Notes: a model not told the origin generated them from the sequence alone. A stretch of DNA of 64,000 nt from Atopsyche davidsoni (GCA_022113835.1 JAILWY010000002.1:7728501-7792500), one strand, 5' to 3'. Counted from the first letter of the stretch, positions 24,000-38,419 are shown. Numbers and translations: made by a program.

Positions 24000-24185
24000 A
24001 CGGACGTGCTTGGATCTGGTCCGAGATAAAATCGCTCCACCTAAGGAGTCGCAGATTCATTCCTCGACTCGTGTAGGGGAGGCCCCAGTCGGGGTGCTTC
24101 GGGGGTAGAATGTAGAATTGGCTGGATGTAAATCAAGATTCGCTATCGCCGCCATTGGATGACCGGATTCGATCTTTAGATAGTA
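24000..24185. promoter_or_regulatory. GC-rich island
   Basis: GC-richer block with no open frame and no strong splice site on either strand. Possible regulatory DNA by composition only. Confidence 0.25.
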
Positions 24186-25669
24186 AATAGGGAAAACGTT
24201 TCTAGAGATCTCCAGTCTACTTTATTTAATATTTATATACCTGAACTGATTTTGTAGCATGAAATGTGTTAAATTGTGCTACAAATTATCAAAAGCATTA
24301 CCTTGATTGTATATAAATTTAATTAAAACCAAATTATTTTTTGTCTAATAAATTTATTTGTGCACAACCCATAAAGATATTGCTAGTTATTTATACAATG
24401 AAATTAATAATTGCTAAGTACATATAATTTGGCTTCGGTTCTCAAACTCAATATTTTCCTAACGAGAAGATTTCAGATTTAATGTAATTTTCGTTTTACT
24501 GGATGTGTTCTATTACCCCATAACTGGTATATAATTATTTGGTGGCTCGTCCTATGTCTACAGGACTAAATAAACTGACGCATGCTAACTGAAGGCGAGC
24601 GATCGTGTTGTCGGTGAACAAACTTCACGCCGACGAAACATTTACTATTAATTAAAATCTTCAATCAATAGCCGTGTTTAAGTTGGATTTATGTCGACAT
24701 ATCATTATATATCCTACCACTCAATCAACTAGTAAATTATTACTTAATTCATTTGTAAAACTTTTAAAAGTAAACAGCGTATTTAGATGGTATGTTAAAT
24801 TAATCCTAATTTGAGAATCATTGATTTTAGTCTGCTTAATATATCCATACTGTTTTTTTTATACGTTATCACCATAATCTGATTTATTGTTCGACACAGA
24901 TGATGAAATATTTTTGTAGATTAAAAAAAACTACTTCTGTTTTACATAAATGTGAAGAATTAAATCCTCAATTCAATTATTGCTAAATTATTTCGAATAA
25001 ATTAATATGTTTTCATCCAATACATTAAAATACTGCAAGTTATATTGATTAAGAGTAATTTAAAATCGCCAAGTATATATTTTTGGTGTCAAATAAATGT
25101 TTGTTTATTGTAAATAATTAAAAAAGGGACATTTTTTAGTCTTTGGTAAGGACTTGAACTGAACTCAATTAAACCTTGTAATGTTTTGAAAATACGTTAT
25201 TTTATTTTCAAATAATATCTTTGAGGATTAAGTACGGTAGTAGGAATGAAAAGTCTGAAGGCAATACAACTGTATAAGCAGATCGATTACAGAGTATTTA
25301 CGGAACAAACTGTCGGTCTATGCAGCGGATATTGCAACCTTAATCATAAAATAACTCCGGGGCGCAGGCTGCCATCAAATAATCCACCCTTGTAAAATCA
25401 ACAATAAATGCTTTGCGCAAACTGGGATCAAGTGAAAATCAGTCACCAGTACTGCGCCTCAATGAGCGATTTAATAAAGAGTCTAAACGTTCTGATGGTA
25501 TGAAACCCAGTACTGCTGAAAAATTGTTGATTATATATGATAAAATAGATTGATGAATAATAGATGTGAGGCAACATATTGATACAATTTATGAATTATT
25601 AACTACGCAAATAATTATTAAACTATTACTTAGAACATGTAAATATTTGCTTGGATTGAAATTGTCAGG
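24186..25669. other. AT-rich non-coding DNA
   Basis: No recognised feature; a small GC-richer patch near 25355-25460. Confidence 0.45.
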
Positions 25670-25930
25670 TGTTTCAGGGGGATCCTCAGAACTACCCTAG
25701 TAGTCGCCCAGAGCGAGTCCGGCAGTAGACAGGGCCCTTCAGCAATCAGCCTGGAGCCTCCAATATTGGCTGACGGGTGTTATGCCAGCCTCCCTAATCA
25801 TATGCAGCTGAGGCTAACGCCTGGTAATCCCTGCAGGTACCGACCTGGACAGCACGGGTGTTAAGGGGGTGCTGAGCGCTGCCATACCAACACCCAGATG
25901 TGCAATCAATCCGAATCCGAATCCGAGCTG
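25670..25930. repeat. GC-rich block ending in a short tandem tail
   Basis: A 240-bp GC-rich block with no open frame ends in three tandem copies of AATCCG (25914-25931). A GC-rich body with a short tandem tail resembles the 3' end of a non-LTR retroelement, but no reverse transcriptase remnant is visible and a second copy is not present in the window. Confidence 0.25.
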
Positions 25931-26576
25931 ATGGTTACTATTACGAAGGAATCAACATGATTAAGGATTAAATATGGATTTAAAATTTCTACAGTACTTG
26001 GTGGAATTTCTGAACAATACTTCAAAAGAATATTCAGTGATGTTTCCACTTATTATTTTTTGACGTGACAAGTATCGGAAAACATTCAAGCAGAGTCAAA
26101 GCTTTCGAATGTTGACAAAAAAGGATCAAAAAATAAATAACGTGAACATCACTAAATATTCTTTTAATTTATTAAAACATGTGACTATTTTGGATTAAAA
26201 CACTAAGCATTTAGGAAATAAACTTTGTGATATTTAATTGGTGTTACTACAGCGGGGTATATGTTCATTTTTTGACTGTGTGTCAGTGACTTTTGAAACA
26301 ATTTACTGCAATGTACCAAACCCACGTGAAGTGAAAATAAAAAAAAAGCACTGAAAACATTTCATTGATGTTATCACTCTGACTTTAGTAATGAAGATAC
26401 ACTTCAGCGGGAGAACCTGAATATCCAGTAAAAAAAATAGCCCTCAAGACTAACTTCGCCTATCTTACAAGGTGGGCTCGCCTACAAAAAGAGTAACTTC
26501 GGATGCAACAATGGCAAATAAAGGGGAGAGTAAATAAAATAAAAGATGGGACAGATGAAGATGGATGAGAGATAGA

Positions 26577-26623
26577 GGGGAGGAGGGTTGGGAGAGGGGG
26601 AGGACTTGAGGGGCGTAAGGGGG
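26577..26623 (+). other. G-quadruplex-type tract
   Basis: Six G runs of three or more: four within 26577-26600 with loops of AGGA, TT and AGA, then two more at 26610 and 26619. This satisfies the standard four-run quadruplex pattern. It sits in a purine-rich stretch from about 26500 to 26630. Confidence 0.6.
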
Positions 26624-26639
26624 AGGACCCATTGTGTGG

Positions 26640-27872
26640 CATAAAAGTAAAAATGTATCGTTAGTACGCCCATTTCTAAGTTCACTTGCTATAAAAAGAT
26701 TTTATTTGGGAAGCCATTTTACATCAGTCTTATTTTTAGACCCTTAGACTTACTAAAATAAAAAATAGTAAGTGTTCAAACTCTCATTTCAAAAACAATA
26801 TATATTTTTTTTTACCGTTTATTTTAATTTAATTAATCAAAATGCTTGTTTTTTTAATAATATATTTTCGCCATTAGATTAATTGGAATTTTTTTGCGTT
26901 CAATGCAGCTGAATCGCTCTTTCTAAATAAGTTTTATTTAAGTATTGTAATTATGTTTTATAAAATCTGATGCATTATTAAAATAAAGCAAAGGTTAATC
27001 AAAAACGGTTTCTTATTACATTCCAGAAAAAAAAAACACTTTTCCTTTTATCAAAAAGGAGTGACAAAGCTGTCCATGTAATCATTAGTAATGACTTGCC
27101 TCTGCTAGACAAACCCCCGACCCCTAGAAGCAGGTACGTAATGTATCCATTACGATATCAAGGCACTATTTATTATTAGTTATTTCTGTATATAAAAGGA
27201 AGACAAAATAAAAATTTCTCAGGGTTTCATTGATTGCCCAGCCCACGTTTCAGAGGGCGGTCACATGACATGCGTCCTTCACGAAAGAATATAATCAACC
27301 TGCCAAGAATCTCTTCCGAGAATTGGAAATAGAAAAAAATATTTTATATATAAACTCTTGATATCAAAATAAACTCGCAGATATAAACGGAAATATAGTC
27401 TATTTTATCAGAAAAATTCAATTAAAACTACGAAAATATTTCAAGCGTGTGTTTCAAAAATGTATTTAAAAACGAAGTGTTTTAATTATGCGACGAAGGT
27501 ATAAATATAAGTATATTTAATTATTTCATTGGTTTTGGTGAAAAAAGAGAAATTAGTCTTAATAAAAAATGCTATGATTATAATTAAGGTGATGATTATT
27601 AATAATAATAATTTAATTTAATAAATACCTAGAACAGAGTTAAAGGGGAAGTAACTGCCTTGACATCCATTATCTACATCATAGTTTAATATAACATTTG
27701 TGGCATATTCATGTTTTTATATATATATTTTGTTTGGTTGATAACTTAAGTATTATTATTATCTTTCATTAATTTAAGAGTAAGCAAAAAAATATAAAAT
27801 ATATATTTAAAAAGCGTTGAATGCCAAAAGAAAGACGAATGCTGAAAAAAAGGCGAATCCAATTCTACAAAC
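26640..27872. other. AT-rich non-coding DNA
   Basis: No recognised feature beyond A/T runs. Confidence 0.45.
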
Positions 27873-28146
27873 ATGGCACTGTCTTCAATGGTAGTGGCAG
27901 GGGTGGGAACAAAACAGACGCACATAAAAGTAAGGGGCACTTGCCTTTCCGTTTACTTTTTAGTGCCACCCTCCGCTAGGCCGAGGGCTGTAAAACTTAC
28001 GTGGCATTACCTCCGCGGGGCTGCAGTACCGGAGGGTGCATTCCACGGACAATGGATTGATACTACCAGAGTATCGCACAGGGGAGGTTTTGTAAGAAAA
28101 TTTGATTGTGTGCTTTTGTACGCTATCGCCGGTTTTCAACCCTCCA
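27873..28146 (+). other. Weak candidate exon
   Basis: An ATG in a fair context (ACAAACATGG) opens 91 codons that end exactly at CAC followed by GTAAGAATG, a good donor at 28147; the stop codon is formed by the donor itself. A second donor-like GTAAGG lies at 27929. The peptide is unrecognised, and the minus strand is also open over 67 codons, so chance opening of GC-rich sequence (27960-28150) remains likely. Confidence 0.25.
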
Positions 28147-28149
28147 CGT

Positions 28150-29662
28150 AAGAATGTCTTCATAATGTGAAGATGTAGATTTATGCAGACTTTGATATTT
28201 TAGTGTTTAAATTTAACGTGATTTAACCCAGTTTTAATGTTTAAACTTTTAGTTTTCCGGTTGGGAATTTCTGTAATAGATTACCAATGAGAACAAAAAT
28301 CACTTGTAAAATATATTCTTACTTTTTTATAACTATTGATTTAACAAACCAATACCTGGTAAATAATCATTTTAAAATAAAATACTATGCATACTCTTTG
28401 TAATAAAAAATCATTAAATTTATGCATGCATTTGATTTGTAAACAGTGATGGTAAATGTTTTCAAGCTCATACTGTTTATACGGAAACAAAACGATTCTC
28501 ATGAAAGCTGTTCATGAAACTTTTCAAGTCCTCTGTACTAAGTGTGCTCTCCACTAAAAGCACAACGCCATATCTTACATTGTATAATATCTACACAACA
28601 AACTTCCTGGAGCCAAAAATAGCACGGACGAAAGTTTCAGACTGCAGTCTCCATCTGTTATTATAGAGGCACAAGATAACTTTTCAGAGGCCGGAGGTTC
28701 TCCCGACAAGACAGTCGAACCGACCCTCGTCTTGGTGAAGTCCTCACCGCCGTGTGCTCTTCATTGTCCTACAGTGTCGGATGGGGAGGACGTGACGGGC
28801 CGCTGGACATGACTCCTGGACAAATGGCCACTTCCTTCTTAAATACTGAAATAACGCCACGCACCGCACAGAACAGTTTCTGATTGAGTCTTGCGTTTTG
28901 TGAAACAAAGCAAAATTCATGTGACTAATTAGAAGATAAGAAGAAACGCAATATGATTTAAATGTTAATTCAGTAGTTCAAAACAAAAAATATGAAGATT
29001 TTTTGTGTATTAAGGTTTATGAATTAATACATCTTAGCATTGAATTTTGAATTTGTAATGTACTATACAACTTGAACTCAAAAATACATGCAAGTTTAAC
29101 TTTAAATACAAACATATCGTTTGGATTTAATATAAAAAGCACAATTATTATAATTTATATATAATACAATCAAAAGTAGTGTACAACGCAATGTGAAAAT
29201 TGACTCTTCAGACTTACAGTGGAAGTTCACCATTGTTTATACTCAATTGTAATTCAAACCACACACAGAAACACATCGTTTGTATTTGCGAAAGTTTATT
29301 AAAACTGCCAGATCGCTGTGATAAACCTCAAATTGAATTTCGATTTCAAAAACATCACGTCCCGCCTGGCTAACGAATGCTAAAATGCCCGCAGCTCGGA
29401 TCAAACAGAGTGCCGTTATAAAACAATGAAATAATCCGTTTATTTATTCTGTAACTCTTACTGAATTGCTGCCGTTGCACTTCCGCATATGCACTCATAA
29501 AAAGTTCATTCGATTTTGTACGCAACTCAAAAAAAAGTCCACTTCAAATAAAAGCTCAATAAAACCATGCTTTAACGTGAACACTAGTAAACTTATATCG
29601 TACAAAGTAATAAAGTTAGAATTCAAGCTATTTTAAAAACAATAAGTGAGTTCATTTCAACC
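28150..29662. other. Non-coding DNA with one GC patch
   Basis: A GC-richer patch at 28620-28870 has no open frame or splice support. Otherwise AT-rich. Confidence 0.4.
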
Positions 29663-30224
29663 AGAGGTTCCCAAAGTGGTCAATATAGACCCCCAGGGGT
29701 CGATTTCGCCCTGCAAGGAGTCGATGACAGCGAAAAATAAAATTGGGGGTCCATGAACTGTAAATGGGGGTCTACGAGAGTGGATCCCATTTAAGCAGGT
29801 CATCACCACAATTTAGACATTTCGTAAATGTCATAATGCACAGATTGTACCTATGTACTTTGTGACGAATCGAAGCCCTGAAGCGTAGAAATATTTTGTA
29901 TGTTTTTAATTAATGTATTTTATTCTTTTTAAGATATTAAAATGGAATATCACCAAGTATTCTCTGTCAAAAATATTGATTTTCTGAATATTTGAATTTT
30001 GTGTGTTTTTAATTAATAAAGGTATAATTAATTTTACATGCATTTTAACTTTTTCATTTTTAAACCCTCTGTACAGTAAACCCTATGAAAATGAGTTGTT
30101 CTATATAAGATGTCAAAAATATGTTTGAAGTTGATAAATTTGTAAAAATTCAACGAAAAAGTCGACGAAAAACAGGAAAACTCGACAAGGGGTCGACGAG
30201 ACAAAATAGTTTGGGAAACTATGG
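29663..30224. mobile_element. hAT-like non-autonomous element, copy 1
   Basis: Left end AGAGGTTCCCAAAGTGG and right end, reversed, CCATAGTTTCCCAAACTA form an imperfect inverted repeat of the GGTTCCCAAA type seen in hAT-superfamily elements. Flanks TTTCAACC (29655-29662) and TTTAAACC (30225-30232) match at 7 of 8 positions, fitting an 8-bp target duplication. The first 210 bp and last 60 bp match the element at 60089-60499. A stretch at 29938-29990 (TGGAATATCACCAAG ... CTGTCAAAAATATTGA) is shared with the foldback family at 15700 and 40020 and is absent from the second copy, so it is a nested insertion or a different internal region. No transposase frame. Confidence 0.65.
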
Positions 30225-30319
30225 TTTAAACCATTTTTTGAGCTTACATTTATATAAAGACTTTTATGCGATTTTTATGAGACAAGAAAAGAGTGTTTTG
30301 AGAGTGCAGGGTTAAAAAA

Positions 30320-33300
30320 AGGCAAGATTAGCTGAACAAGGATATGAATTAGTGGAGGATTTTATTTCGACCAGTAAAATATACAGGAAAAATTATAAAT
30401 AAATGACAATTACATTAAACGTAAATATTAAAGCCACCACTTTTTAAATATTTGTTGTCTTTTTGATATTGCAACACTTTAATTCTAAATATAATTGAAA
30501 AAGTTGGCCATAAAAGATATTATACGGCGATATTTTTTATTAATATTCCGGCTCCGGTGTTTCAGCATTTTTTCATCTCACTCCAGTGGCGGAGCGAGCT
30601 TTTAAACGCGAGAATTAAATAGCTCCTAGTTCATTTCCTACACGGAATGAATGCGGTTTTTATAAACTGTCGCGCGGCTCGGGTCGGGCACATATGAACT
30701 TTGGGAATATTACGAGTCCATAGAGGAGGGTGATAAAGGACTCGCCTTGGGGAGAAAAAAATGCACGGAGGAGTGTAGAACCTGAATTGGGTTGAAACTT
30801 TAACATTGCGCTGCAGGGTAATAAGTTCTGTTTACTTTTTTGCTTAGCATATAAACTGAAAAATATTGAATTTATGTTTTTAGTATTGCCCTTACACTAT
30901 TTCCACTTAAAAATTTATAAAAACCAATTAAAAACATTACGACATATCTGATATATTTTTTTTATGAAGTTTATATTTACTTAGTTTTTCAGACTGATAA
31001 TACTGAATAAAAATGTGTCAGATTTTGACTATTGCAATATAAAGAAGTCGAAATAATAAATATTTTTAATATAACAGAAAATAAAGCTTTTTAAAATAGT
31101 GATTTTGCTAATAGGTTAGAGCTTTCCCTTTGTCTGAGCATAATTTGTAAAGAGGTTGTAATGAAAGGAGTGCGCTGGCAGTGGAGAGTTGTTTTTTCTT
31201 GTTTGCAAGTTTCTGACTGCTGGAATATCGAGGATTGATACAATTTATTATGCTTCGCGTATATTAAGAAGCAATAATAGTTTGCCAACTAAGTAATAAA
31301 CAAATTACAAGAAACTTAAACGAAGACTCTGCTTATATATTTGCCGAAGAAACGCTGGAAAATTTATTTATTTACTTACAAATTAACTATCTCGTTAGTG
31401 TACGCTATCTAAATATTTAACCGGATTGGAAATGTTGGAAATAGTAAACTTGAGTTTTCATCAAGAAGGCATTTTTGTTTATATTGAATTGTAAAAAAAT
31501 ACAAGAAATAAAATCAGAATTCATTTGATGGAATGTCGATAGTAAATAAAAAGTCGATAGAAACACATTTTTTTAAAAGTATTCATATATTTCCAATTAT
31601 AAAATCCAGGATGAAAGTCTTAAAATGTATAGAAATAAATAAAATATTTTTTTACTTAATTGAGAAACAAAAATTAATTTCAATTCGAAAATATACATTT
31701 TGTTACTGAAAATATTTAAAAAAAAGTTTAACCAATCAAGATAATTATAGGTCAAGATTTTTTTTTGCGCAAGACAAACAACTGATCGAATTATATATAT
31801 ATATATATAGATTTTTAGAATAATGTACTTTTTTTGTAGTCGTTGCCACTGTTTATGAAACAACGCGCTGCAGAATATCCGAACAAAAATACTGGCAGTG
31901 AATTAAAAAAGCTCCCAGTGCATAAACATATAAATCATTCAGGCTGCGAACTAATTGCGTCTGATACGAAAAATTCATATTGCAACTTTTTCACATTGTG
32001 GAAATGCGTTTCGGGAAACAGCTCGGGCGCTGCGGCTGGGCGGGGCATCCATTTTCAATGACAACAGGCAAACAAAGAACTTGCAAAAAGGCCATTAATT
32101 ACTTTAGGGTGGAATAACGACCCCCGGGAATTACTAGTTGCAGGGGTAGTTTTTTTGAAAACCTCTGTACGTAACCGGCTATTAGATTGTCACGGGATAA
32201 CGAGGAAATATTTTGTATAAGGTAAACACGGTTTTTTTTGTGTCTGGAAAACCAGTCGGTAATACCTCTAAGGCAGAGCGGGCGCGGATGAGATACAACC
32301 TTATTGTATCCAGATACAACCCATACATTGTATTTGCGCATAATGTTTTGTAGGGTGTCTAGCAAAGTTGCAAAAACTGACTTTAGTTTCAGTGGTTTTG
32401 TTTAGCGAAAGCTCAGTCTCGATTACGAAGTCTAATTGCATCGATAAACATGAAAACTTTAAAAAATAAAGCTGGAGTAATTTTTAGTGTCGGCCATGAA
32501 AAAAACATGCATAAAGTATACATGAAGTATTCAGAATGAATTTAACGATTTGTTTTAGCCAAATTAATATCTATTGCATTATTATGTGTGCAATGAAGAG
32601 GGCTAGTACGTCGTGGATGTAGCACCAAACTTGGGTTATGAGAATTACGGATAAGTTCATATGGCTGGTAAAAGTTTTCAGTCACAGACTGCAGGCTTTC
32701 CGGTCCCTCAATGAAAAGTTAATACACGTAGGGGCGCGAGGGGCAATACGTGGGAGATAATATTTTGAAATACACGCAAAGTTGTTTCAGAGATTTGCAA
32801 TGTTTCGTGACATGCATTCTAAATTGCTAGACAGCATGAATAAACACGGAGTTACTTACTGAAGTACATAATAAGATTAAACTTTCTGCCATTTTATATC
32901 TAACGATTCGTGCGCAATACAAAAGAAGGACGAAAACCAAACACAGTTAAAACTTAAGTATTTAAAAAAAATATCTGTTATGTAATACATTTTTTATGCA
33001 ATTTGACTATAGCAAATAATTGATTGTTTATTAACTCAAATGTTTTTTGTTTTTTTTTCTAAAGCAAATGAATCTTTTTCAACTTTATTTACGTAAAAAA
33101 ATAATGATTATACAAGCAATTGGTTTGAAATTATTTTATGTAAGTAATAGTTTAACTAAGTAGGTTTAAATGTGATCAATATTTTAAGTGATTATATATA
33201 TATATCAAAATGATAACATTTTAAGTTCATAAATTTATTTACGTCTAATAGAATACGATTTTTTGAAGCGACGAAGAAATCGCAAGTACTTTGAGCTGGT

Positions 33301-34039
33301 AAAGACTTCGTTAATGCACGGATGGAATGATAATTGTATACAATCAAACAAATTCACTTTCCATAACAATGAGACAATACTAGTACTCGTTCAACAACAA
33401 CAAAAAAAGAAACAATAGCTGATCGCTTATTCAACAGATACAATGGAAATCACCACAGCTAATAGAGTCATCAACTTTCCCGCGAGGGTAATTTGTTTTT
33501 TTTTTATTATACCTGACACGATTATTAAATGCAAATCCAGAATCAGGCGCATGCAAATTGGTCGGTAATTTTCGATACCGATTCCCTTCTAGCATCACGG
33601 GATCCTCTCCAGCAGACCTTCCTGCAATCTGACGTATTCATGAGCGTACGAGACCAGTTCTGACTGATTGACATATTGAATACAACCGACCACTTGTAAC
33701 TGCGGACCTAACCACCACACTTGCTCTACAAATTAGATTACAAAAAGACACATTAAGCACGTCGACCGATTAAGTAAGCAATAAAATTTTGTTACCCTTG
33801 TAAAATTTCATCACAACTATTGCTACTGTAAATAATCGATTTTTTTGTATAAATAATAAATTGTATAGCGAAATAATCATTCGCCTAATTTAAATCAGAA
33901 TTTGATACCTTGTAAAATTATGCAAATTATCGTTACTTCATTCTTTAATGATATTTATATTAACATATTTGTAATATTCTTGGAAGAAAGTAGTTGGTGG
34001 GAATCCTTTGTAAATATTTTTAAAATTGTTTATATTTTG
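30320..34039. other. Non-coding DNA with several GC islands
   Basis: GC-richer islands at 30535-30790, 31990-32110, 32250-32300 and 33530-33730 in otherwise AT-rich sequence. The first and last have ATTA-type cores within GC-rich flanks, as in developmental enhancers, but nothing more specific can be supported. No exon with good signals on either strand. A TA microsatellite is at 31792-31809. Confidence 0.35.
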
Positions 34040-34125
34040 ATGCGAATGGTTTCGTCAACACTCTAGGTTGGCATTTCCGCTCGGAGATGCCAATCTAGCA
34101 TGTTGGCAAAATCAGTAGCGTCGAA
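34040..34125 (-). mobile_element. Foldback remnant, hammerhead-like family 2
   Basis: TGGTTTCGTCAACACTC then GTTGGCATTT parallels the family pattern GGTTTCGGCAACC ... GTTGGCATTT at 39940-39990 (reversed). The hairpin CTAGGTTGGCATTTCC (34063-34078) and GGAGATGCCAATCTAG (34083-34098) has 16-bp arms, two mismatches and a 4-nt loop. The ribozyme-like core is badly decayed. Confidence 0.45.
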
Positions 34126-37110
34126 ATATATACAATTGGAATAACACAAAATACATTATATTTACAACAACAAAAAAGTTATATTCTATTTGAACGACTC
34201 CAAGTTGACTTTGAACTAAACTAACCAGGGCTATAATGCCTAAAAAATAGGAAACTTTATCAGTGTATATAATCCAGAATGTCGGTACGAGTGGGTTTAA
34301 AATATACCCATAAGGGTACAAGTCCTAAAAGGGAGATTATCCCCAAAGCTCTTAGAAGCCCCGACAGTACCTCGCGATTATGCAAAGTGTTCTGAAGACA
34401 AGATTGGTGTATGAGCATGATTGCCATCTGGGAATGCAGATTGTTAACGACAGAGCAGTTCGGTGAATTGTTCGAGAAGCCAAGCAGACCCACTACAAGA
34501 CTACATTCCAAGAGACAACACTTATATGAAAAAAAATCAGTATATATTGAGACATAAAGTATTCGGTGGAGTCCCATTATAATATCTGTATTAAAATAAA
34601 TATTAAAAGACAAGGTAAATTATTTTGTACTTTTAATAAATAGGGGCAATTTACCTTTAATACTGTCAGGTTTTTATTGTCGTTCTCTAATTATTATTTA
34701 TTGTGTTGATCAAAACAGGAAATACAAGAAAATTATCAAATTTAATCAAATCATAATTAAACGTACAAGCTTCTCGTAATAAAAATAATAAAAAAAATTC
34801 AACAATTTTTTTAAAAAACAAATTGCTAGGGAAACAACATAATTAAGATATAACAGATATAATTTATACGCGATCGCCCCTCAGCCGCAATAAAACTACT
34901 AAAAAAACGATAAAGTATCAAAAAGGGGAGCGGTATAATGCGGCCATAACTCGAATCGTTACGAGAAAATTTATGCATTCGGAACCATTTATATTTTGAC
35001 AGAGGAAACAGTTATGCGCTCAAATCCGGCGCGATGTGAATGAGCAGGTAGTTACTGGTTCATGTTTCAAACCTATATAATTAGGGCATTTGTTGCAGTT
35101 GAATCCGAGTTACGACCGTTGGACAGGCAACTATGGTTAGTCATGTATCTAATTTGTATGAAAACATGCGTGCCTGATCGTTCTTAACGCTCCAATGGAA
35201 GTTAGATCGATTCTAAAATACATTTCGATTCCTAATTCTATTGAAACCTTTTGTTAAATTTTAATATTGAAACACACTTAACAGCAGCTAATTTATATAA
35301 ATTTCCATAAACGTACTCAATTTACTTATATGTAGCTACAAATCCATAATTGAACTGATGATTAACATAGTTATTTCTCATACTATCTAGAAATTTATAT
35401 TTTATTTTTTCATTAACTGAAATAGTCGCCTTTATAGAAAACCCGACCATCGATTAGTGAGAATTGACTTGACTTAACCAGAAAATATTTAATGTTACGT
35501 CAGTATCTGTTTAATTTTACTGCACGACGGGCAGACATCGAAACTCAAATAATTTGAACCAAGAAGCTTAAAGCCACATTATTCTGTAAAGTAAAAGAAA
35601 GAGGGTCGGTTTCGGTGTTTGGATTTTTACATTTTTATTCGCATTTTATTGAAGATTTTTTTTTTCATGTAAAACAAAAGTCAATATTAACTTTTTACAC
35701 AATCAAACATATCTTGAGATTTAAACCACATAATTGGAAATCAAGCGTGTCTATCAAATGCGGTTTGATATTAATCGTATAATACCAGCAATTTCAATGA
35801 GAATTTCGCAACTAATTATCAAACTAACATTCTTAGAACGGGCGGGCTGGTGTGTTTGACATTATTTTAGCCAGTTCGGTGTGTGTTTGAGATTCATAAT
35901 GAACGTCAAGAGTTGTGGCAGCGAACTAAATGGTTGGAAAAAAATAAACATCATAGAGAAAGCAATCTACTGCCTTAATAGCCCGCTGCTTGTTTGTACG
36001 GCCGGCAGGTTGATTAATTAAAAGTTTGTGCGGCCATAACTGCCGGCACGTAGTATACCTTAGCTTTGTACGGATTAATCGAGTAAGGTTTATTTCAGTG
36101 CGGATTTGAAAATTTCAATTTTTGAAAGGGGAATTCCCCTTTGAAAGTAAATGTTGGTTTACTGTGACATAATATAAGAGAAACTCGTTTTATTTTATAA
36201 AGCGTGATTCATACGGAAAAAAAAAAAAAAAACAAATTTTTGTTTGCTGTAGTTAAGCTTTATTTGAGGTTCTGATTTTTTTGAAGCAAAAGAAAACACG
36301 GCAAAATTTTAAATGAAAAAGTTTAACCCAAATCAGGCAATTTTCATAAAATTCGATAATTCTATCCATCGAAAAAATATAAAGCAATTGAGTTTCAAAG
36401 ATCAAAAGTTTTTATATAATATAAAACCACAACTCGTAGAAAATTGTTTATTATACTTAGTTACAGAAAAATAAATTTAATTAAATATTTTATCAGTGTA
36501 AGATGCCTCTTTAAAGCAAGAGATATTATCTAGCAATAAAATTTAAAATTCTTTAAAATGTGACGTTACTTATAATGTAAAATTGTCAAAAATTATGGCT
36601 ATTTGGATATTTGACACATACAGTCTTTTTTACATATAATTTATTTTAAATTATGTTAAAATACTAAATAATTAACTCATTTTTGAGTTATGAAGTAGTT
36701 ATATTTAATGAGATGTGTTCTCATTGCTTAGTAAGTTTTCTATAAGAGGAAGACGCTGCGAAGAGATATAATTTTATTTAAGTACATAAGACATCCTGTA
36801 GTGAATTTTAAGGTGAAATTATTTTGGACAGCGAAGCCTGATCGTTTGGCGAAGAATAATATCAGCGGAGTACAAGATAAATAGACTTGAAATTTGAAGT
36901 CCCGCCTTTCAACAACAAAGCTTTTAGCCCCGGGCGATGTTCATGTCAATAGGCTCGGCGCTAATGGCGGCTTTCAGACTACAGCTCGCCTGCGCAGCCG
37001 AGCGTTCATCTTAATATAGGAACACGAGCAGAGACACTGGCCCTCGCCCAGATATTGCCGATACTGGGTCACCTGCAGGGGACACTGATTGCCAAGCGGC
37101 AACATTTACC
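34126..37110. other. Non-coding DNA with GC islands
   Basis: GC-richer islands at about 34865-35060, 35840-36065 and 36895-37110. The motif GCGGCCATAACT occurs at 34940 and 36031 in two islands, a shared word that may be regulatory. A 15-A run is at 36217. No gene recognised. Confidence 0.35.
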
Positions 37111-37710
37111 TTAAAACACTGCAAGTGTGACTAAAAAATAAGATAGGACTAGTCATGTTGCAGTTGATGGTCAAATCCCCCAGCAAAGCAGAGTGTTAAT
37201 ACCAATATAAAAAAACACGGAAAGAGATGTATTAGGGATGTTGGCCCATGCGAAAATATTGCTTTTTAAAACTGCATGTCGATGAAATATTTCATTCTCA
37301 GTCAGTAAGAAGTCGTCAGAAAAATTATATCTGTTATTATTGAAGCTGAAGATTTGCCGTGCTGCAGCTTTAAATATTTTGAAGTGTAAAACAAAATCTA
37401 CATTCCGTGCGCTGGATACATAATATTTTTTATTAAAAACGTTTTGAAAATAATATTCACAGGTGCTCTGCATGAAAGTGTAGTGTTTGTACGCTAACTT
37501 GAATATATACAGTTTCCTATCACACTAGACGATATCTCTTTACGAGGAGAGCGTTTTACTAATCAAACACATGTTTACCAAGTGGAAAATAGCTTTTTCG
37601 TTCGGATTCAAATAAGAAAAGTATCGCTTTTCCTCCGGGTAGGTTTTTTCCGAATCGGATATTTTGGTATTTTTATTTTTCGTGTGATTTTGCCTGCAAA
37701 GAGGCCAGCT

Positions 37711-37733
37711 GGGCGAGGGGGGGAGGGAGGAGG
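37711..37733 (+). other. G-quadruplex-type tract
   Basis: GGG, CGA, a run of seven G, A, GGG, then AGG repeats: four G runs with very short loops fit the quadruplex pattern. Confidence 0.5.
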
Positions 37734-38419
37734 AAGGCCAGATTTGGAAAAGAAAACCCTCGCCGGGGAATCATGTTAAAACTTGTATTTATTTTGCAAT
37801 CATTGATCAAAGCCAATCAAAAAATGTTCGATCTTCCGTGAAAAGGTCGCATCAAATGAAATGTTCAGTTTGTAAGCCGAAGGCTTGCATTTGTTTACAT
37901 GTATATATGTATCAATCGTCCGTTTTATTTATTTTCCATCTTTCTGTTGTTTTATACAAATTTTTATTTTATTAATAGCCAGATAAATTCTCTGATTTAT
38001 TATAACCCAATGAAAACAAATCTGTTTTGGCTTATTTCAAAAAGTATTTTTTTATCCATACGTAAAAGCTGACTCGTTTTTTATAAGTTTTGGGATATTT
38101 GCTATTGAAAGAAAAAAAAATGGTGGAATACGTGTTATGAATAAAAAACCTTCATAGTTTTGTGAATGTTAATATTGACCTGCACATGTTAAAAAACATG
38201 GGTTATCATCGTTATAAAATAAATATTTTTCACTGAGAGTTTATTTTAATACACAGCAAATAATTCCGCAATAGACGTTTTCATTTACTCGTGTATTTCA
38301 ACGTCTAAACCAGGTATATTTTTATAAAATATATACGTTTACTCAGTAATGAATATACAGAGTATTTGAATAGTTAAAGAAGAATTCACGAATTTACAGA
38401 TTCACTCCTATCGTGACTA

